Positions 13,876-15,589 of a stretch of 15,589 nucleotides of DNA are shown piece after piece; position 1 is the first letter of the stretch, and the number at the start of each line of letters is the position of its first letter. The stretch is from positions 1-15,589 of the forward strand of contig CAYLHS010000051.1 of NCBI GenBank assembly GCA_964383535.1, in the 5' to 3' direction. The notes under the pieces are model-generated. The model was not told the DNA's origin and ran no database searches. It saw nothing but the letters and a program-made list of their open reading frames with translations. The position numbers and the translations under genes were made by a program. The stretch is from CAYLHS01 sp964383535 (lineage in GTDB: Bacteria; Actinomycetota; Acidimicrobiia; Spongiisociales; UBA4744).

Positions 13876-15026
13876 CGGATCGCCTCCTCTGCCTGGAATC
13901 TGCGGATGTTGACAACGAGCACCGGAGTCACCGCGACGAACAGGATGACGGCGAGGGCGGCACCTGCGCCGAAGTTGAAGTTCTTGAAGAACTCGGTGAC
14001 CATCTTCTCTGCGATGACGGTTGTTCCATCTCGACCGCCGGTCATCACATACACGATGTCGAACAGCTTCCACACGGTGATCACGACCGTTGTCCACACG
14101 ACGACCACCGTCGAAGCGACGGATGGGAACACCACCCTCCAGAACACCTGTATCTCAGTAGCCCCGTCGATGCGGGCGGCCTCGAGGATATCCTCCGGAA
14201 CCGCCTTGATTGCAGATGAGAGGATGACCATCGCGAAGCCGACCTGGGTCCAGATCATGATCACCATCAGAAACGCCGTGTTCCATGGCTGTACGGTCAA
14301 CCAGTTGACCGGTGTGCCTCCCACTGCGGAGAGCAAAGCGTTGAGGATGCCGATCTGGTTGCCGAATCCGGTCGGACGGAAGTTGTAGACGAATCCCCAC
14401 ACGACGCTGGCGCCGACGAACGACACGGCCATCGGCAGGAAGATCAACGACTTCGAGAACGACTCGGCTCGACGCCCCAGCTTGTCGGCGAGGGTGGCGA
14501 AGCCGAGGCCGATGGCAACAACGACCGCAGGAACGATCACCACCCACAGGATGCTGTTACGAATCGAGATCAAGGTGTCGTGGGTCGTGAAGACGTCGAT
14601 GTAGTTCTGGAGGCCGACGAACTTCGAGCTGTTGCGGTTCATGAACGAGATGATGACGGTGTTGACCGCCGGGTACACCAGGTACACGGTGAGGATCACC
14701 GCGGCGGGCCCAGCGAAAACGAACGGACGAATACCTGCACGGAGGCGCTCCGGAAGGGCGCCCACAAACCGATCCATCCCCCAATAGAGGGCCCACACAC
14801 CCACAACACCGACGATGATCGCAACGATGACCTGAAGCAGGCGGTTGGCGTTCTGATCTCGCAGATAGTTGAACGCCACAACCAGAACGACCACGGTGAA
14901 GACCGGGACGAGGAGTGAGGCGATCAGACGAATCAGATAGAGCAGCGGCGCGGGAGCTCTCCCCTCTCCCACGGTGCCAGGTGGTCTACTACTTGGAGGC
15001 TCTTCCATCAGCGTCGGTGTGACCAT
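13872..15026 (-). CDS. Sugar ABC transporter permease, MalF/AglF type with N-terminal extension
   Basis: The 384-residue protein has two extra N-terminal helices (about 36-58 and 67-92), then the usual permease core beginning at RPFVFAGPAAVILTVYLVYPAV. The docking loop is EAARIDGATEIQVFWRVVFP. The extended N-terminus is typical of AglF-like alpha-glucoside permeases in actinobacteria, which supports trehalose, sucrose or maltose as substrate class. The exact sugar is not readable. The ATG at 15026 has GGAGGG just upstream; a longer frame to 15086 runs into the intercistronic stem-loop and is not homologous. It follows the binding-protein gene and is coupled to the second permease. Confidence 0.92.
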   Translation of the reverse strand: MVTPTLMEEPPSSRPPGTVGEGRAPAPLLYLIRLIASLLVPVFTVVVLVVAFNYLRDQNANRLLQVIVAIIVGVVGVWALYWGMDRFVGALPERLRAGIRPFVFAGPAAVILTVYLVYPAVNTVIISFMNRNSSKFVGLQNYIDVFTTHDTLISIRNSILWVVIVPAVVVAIGLGFATLADKLGRRAESFSKSLIFLPMAVSFVGASVVWGFVYNFRPTGFGNQIGILNALLSAVGGTPVNWLTVQPWNTAFLMVIMIWTQVGFAMVILSSAIKAVPEDILEAARIDGATEIQVFWRVVFPSVASTVVVVWTTVVITVWKLFDIVYVMTGGRDGTTVIAEKMVTEFFKNFNFGAGAALAVILFVAVTPVLVVNIRRFQAEEAIR

Positions 15027-15067
15027 CGTCCCTCCGCTCCTCGCTCGCCTTCGAAGGAGCCTAGCGC

Positions 15068-15100
15068 GACAAAGGGACGGCTGCATGCCGTCCCTTTGTC
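15068..15100 (-). terminator. Perfect 14-bp stem-loop between binding-protein and permease genes
   Basis: Bases 15068-15081 pair perfectly with 15087-15100 around the 5-base loop 15082-15086 (arm gacaaagggacggc). On the minus strand it lies 16 bp after the binding-protein stop and 41 bp before the permease ATG. No T-run follows, so it is probably a partial terminator or 3'-end stabiliser that raises binding protein over permease, a known arrangement in sugar importer operons. Confidence 0.75.
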
Positions 15101-15116
15101 TTCTCGCTGATTGACG

Positions 15117-15589
15117 TTATGAGGATGGCCAGCTGGCCTCGACGGTGTCGAGCACCTGCTGGGTCGGCGTGCCGTTGGCCCAGTCGACCATACCCTTCCA
15201 CCACGTCCCCTGCCCAACTTCAGGTGGCATCAGGTCCGACGCGTCGAACACGAAGGAGTTCGACGCCAACGCATCGGTGATGACCTTGGCCAGGGTCTTG
15301 TTCGTATCGGTCTCGTAGCAGTCCGGAGACACGTTCTTGTTGCCAGGGAGTCGCTCGACTCCCGCAACGCCCGTTCCTCCGTACGGCGAAACGCCGCCAC
15401 CGCTCGGCGAGGCAAGCGTGCACTCCCAATCCGCGCTGACCCAGTCCTTCAGGATCTGAGCGATCTTCGGATCGTTCTTGAACACCATGATGGTATCGCC
15501 GCCGCCCAGGGCGCCGTCGTTGCCGTCAATCGTCGGGAACGGGAAGAACTTCACGATGTCTTCTCCACCCGCAGGGAAGAAGTTCGTCA
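15117..15589 (-). CDS. Sugar ABC transporter substrate-binding protein, C-terminal part (cut by window edge)
   Basis: Only the last 156 or so residues are in the window; the frame continues past 15589, so the signal peptide and lipobox are not visible. The readable part has FFPAGGEDIVKFFPFPTID, GGGDTIMVFKNDPKIAQILKDW, SPDCYETDTNKTLA, FDASDLMPPEVGQGTWWKGM and QQVLDTVEASWPSS, which match extracytoplasmic alpha-glucoside-binding proteins (AglE-like, family 1 fold). It captures the sugar outside the cell and delivers it to the two permeases encoded next. It is the first of the visible operon genes, with the stem-loop at 15068-15100 directly behind it. The GTG at 15552-15554 is internal, not the start. 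Confidence 0.88.
   Translation of the reverse strand, partial: TNFFPAGGEDIVKFFPFPTIDGNDGALGGGDTIMVFKNDPKIAQILKDWVSADWECTLASPSGGGVSPYGGTGVAGVERLPGNKNVSPDCYETDTNKTLAKVITDALASNSFVFDASDLMPPEVGQGTWWKGMVDWANGTPTQQVLDTVEASWPSS

Noticed and set aside
1..15589. CRISPR array or tandem repeats
   Set aside because: No set of regularly spaced repeats was seen; the only strong long repeat is the 47-bp attachment core.

Overview
The window looks like a high-GC actinobacterial chromosome. A deep-branching actinobacterium (Acidimicrobiia-like) is my best guess, based on dnaG directly overlapping rpoD, apparently leaderless start sites, strongly GC-ending codons on the right half, and actinobacterial-type UxaC and AglF-like proteins. 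This lineage call is an inference and nothing in the window proves it.

Left edge (1-402): one small unrecognised ORF on the + strand. Then comes the main discovery, a segment from 403 to 7785 bounded by a perfect 47-bp direct repeat. The right copy is the 3' part of an intact tRNA-Asn(GTT) gene (7741-7812, minus strand). The left copy (403-449) is an orphan 3' fragment of the same tRNA. This is the classic footprint of site-specific integration into a tRNA gene, so 403-7785 reads as a genomic island of about 7.3 kb. Two near-identical 15-mers just inside the repeats look like recombinase arm sites. No integrase is visible, so the island is either decayed or mobilised in trans.

Island cargo, all on the minus strand, in transcription order: a headless LacI-family regulator (no DNA-binding domain), uxaC (uronate isomerase), a 558-bp gap, manD (mannonate dehydratase family), uxaE (tagaturonate epimerase family, N-terminally short), an SDR oxidoreductase (probable fructuronate reductase), a C-terminal remnant of a second manD, and gntK (gluconokinase). 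On paper this is a compact pathway. UxaC isomerises glucuronate and galacturonate, UxaE folds the tagaturonate branch into fructuronate, the SDR reduces fructuronate to mannonate, and ManD dehydrates it to 2-keto-3-deoxygluconate. No kinase or aldolase for that product, and no transporter, is present. The truncated lacI, short uxaE, manD remnant and anonymous gaps suggest an island that is eroding.

Backbone to the right (7813-15589): a small YtxH-like membrane-anchored protein (+), then rpoD and dnaG on the minus strand as an overlapping pair. A divergent, probably leaderless, promoter pair follows, then a GT4 glycosyltransferase of the sucrose-phosphate synthase/mannosylfructose-phosphate synthase type (+). 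Convergent to it is an alpha-glucoside-type ABC importer operon on the minus strand: a substrate-binding protein (cut by the window edge), a perfect 14-bp intercistronic stem-loop, two permeases, and a small multi-helix membrane protein. Two convergent gene pairs share or abut their stop codons with no intergenic DNA.
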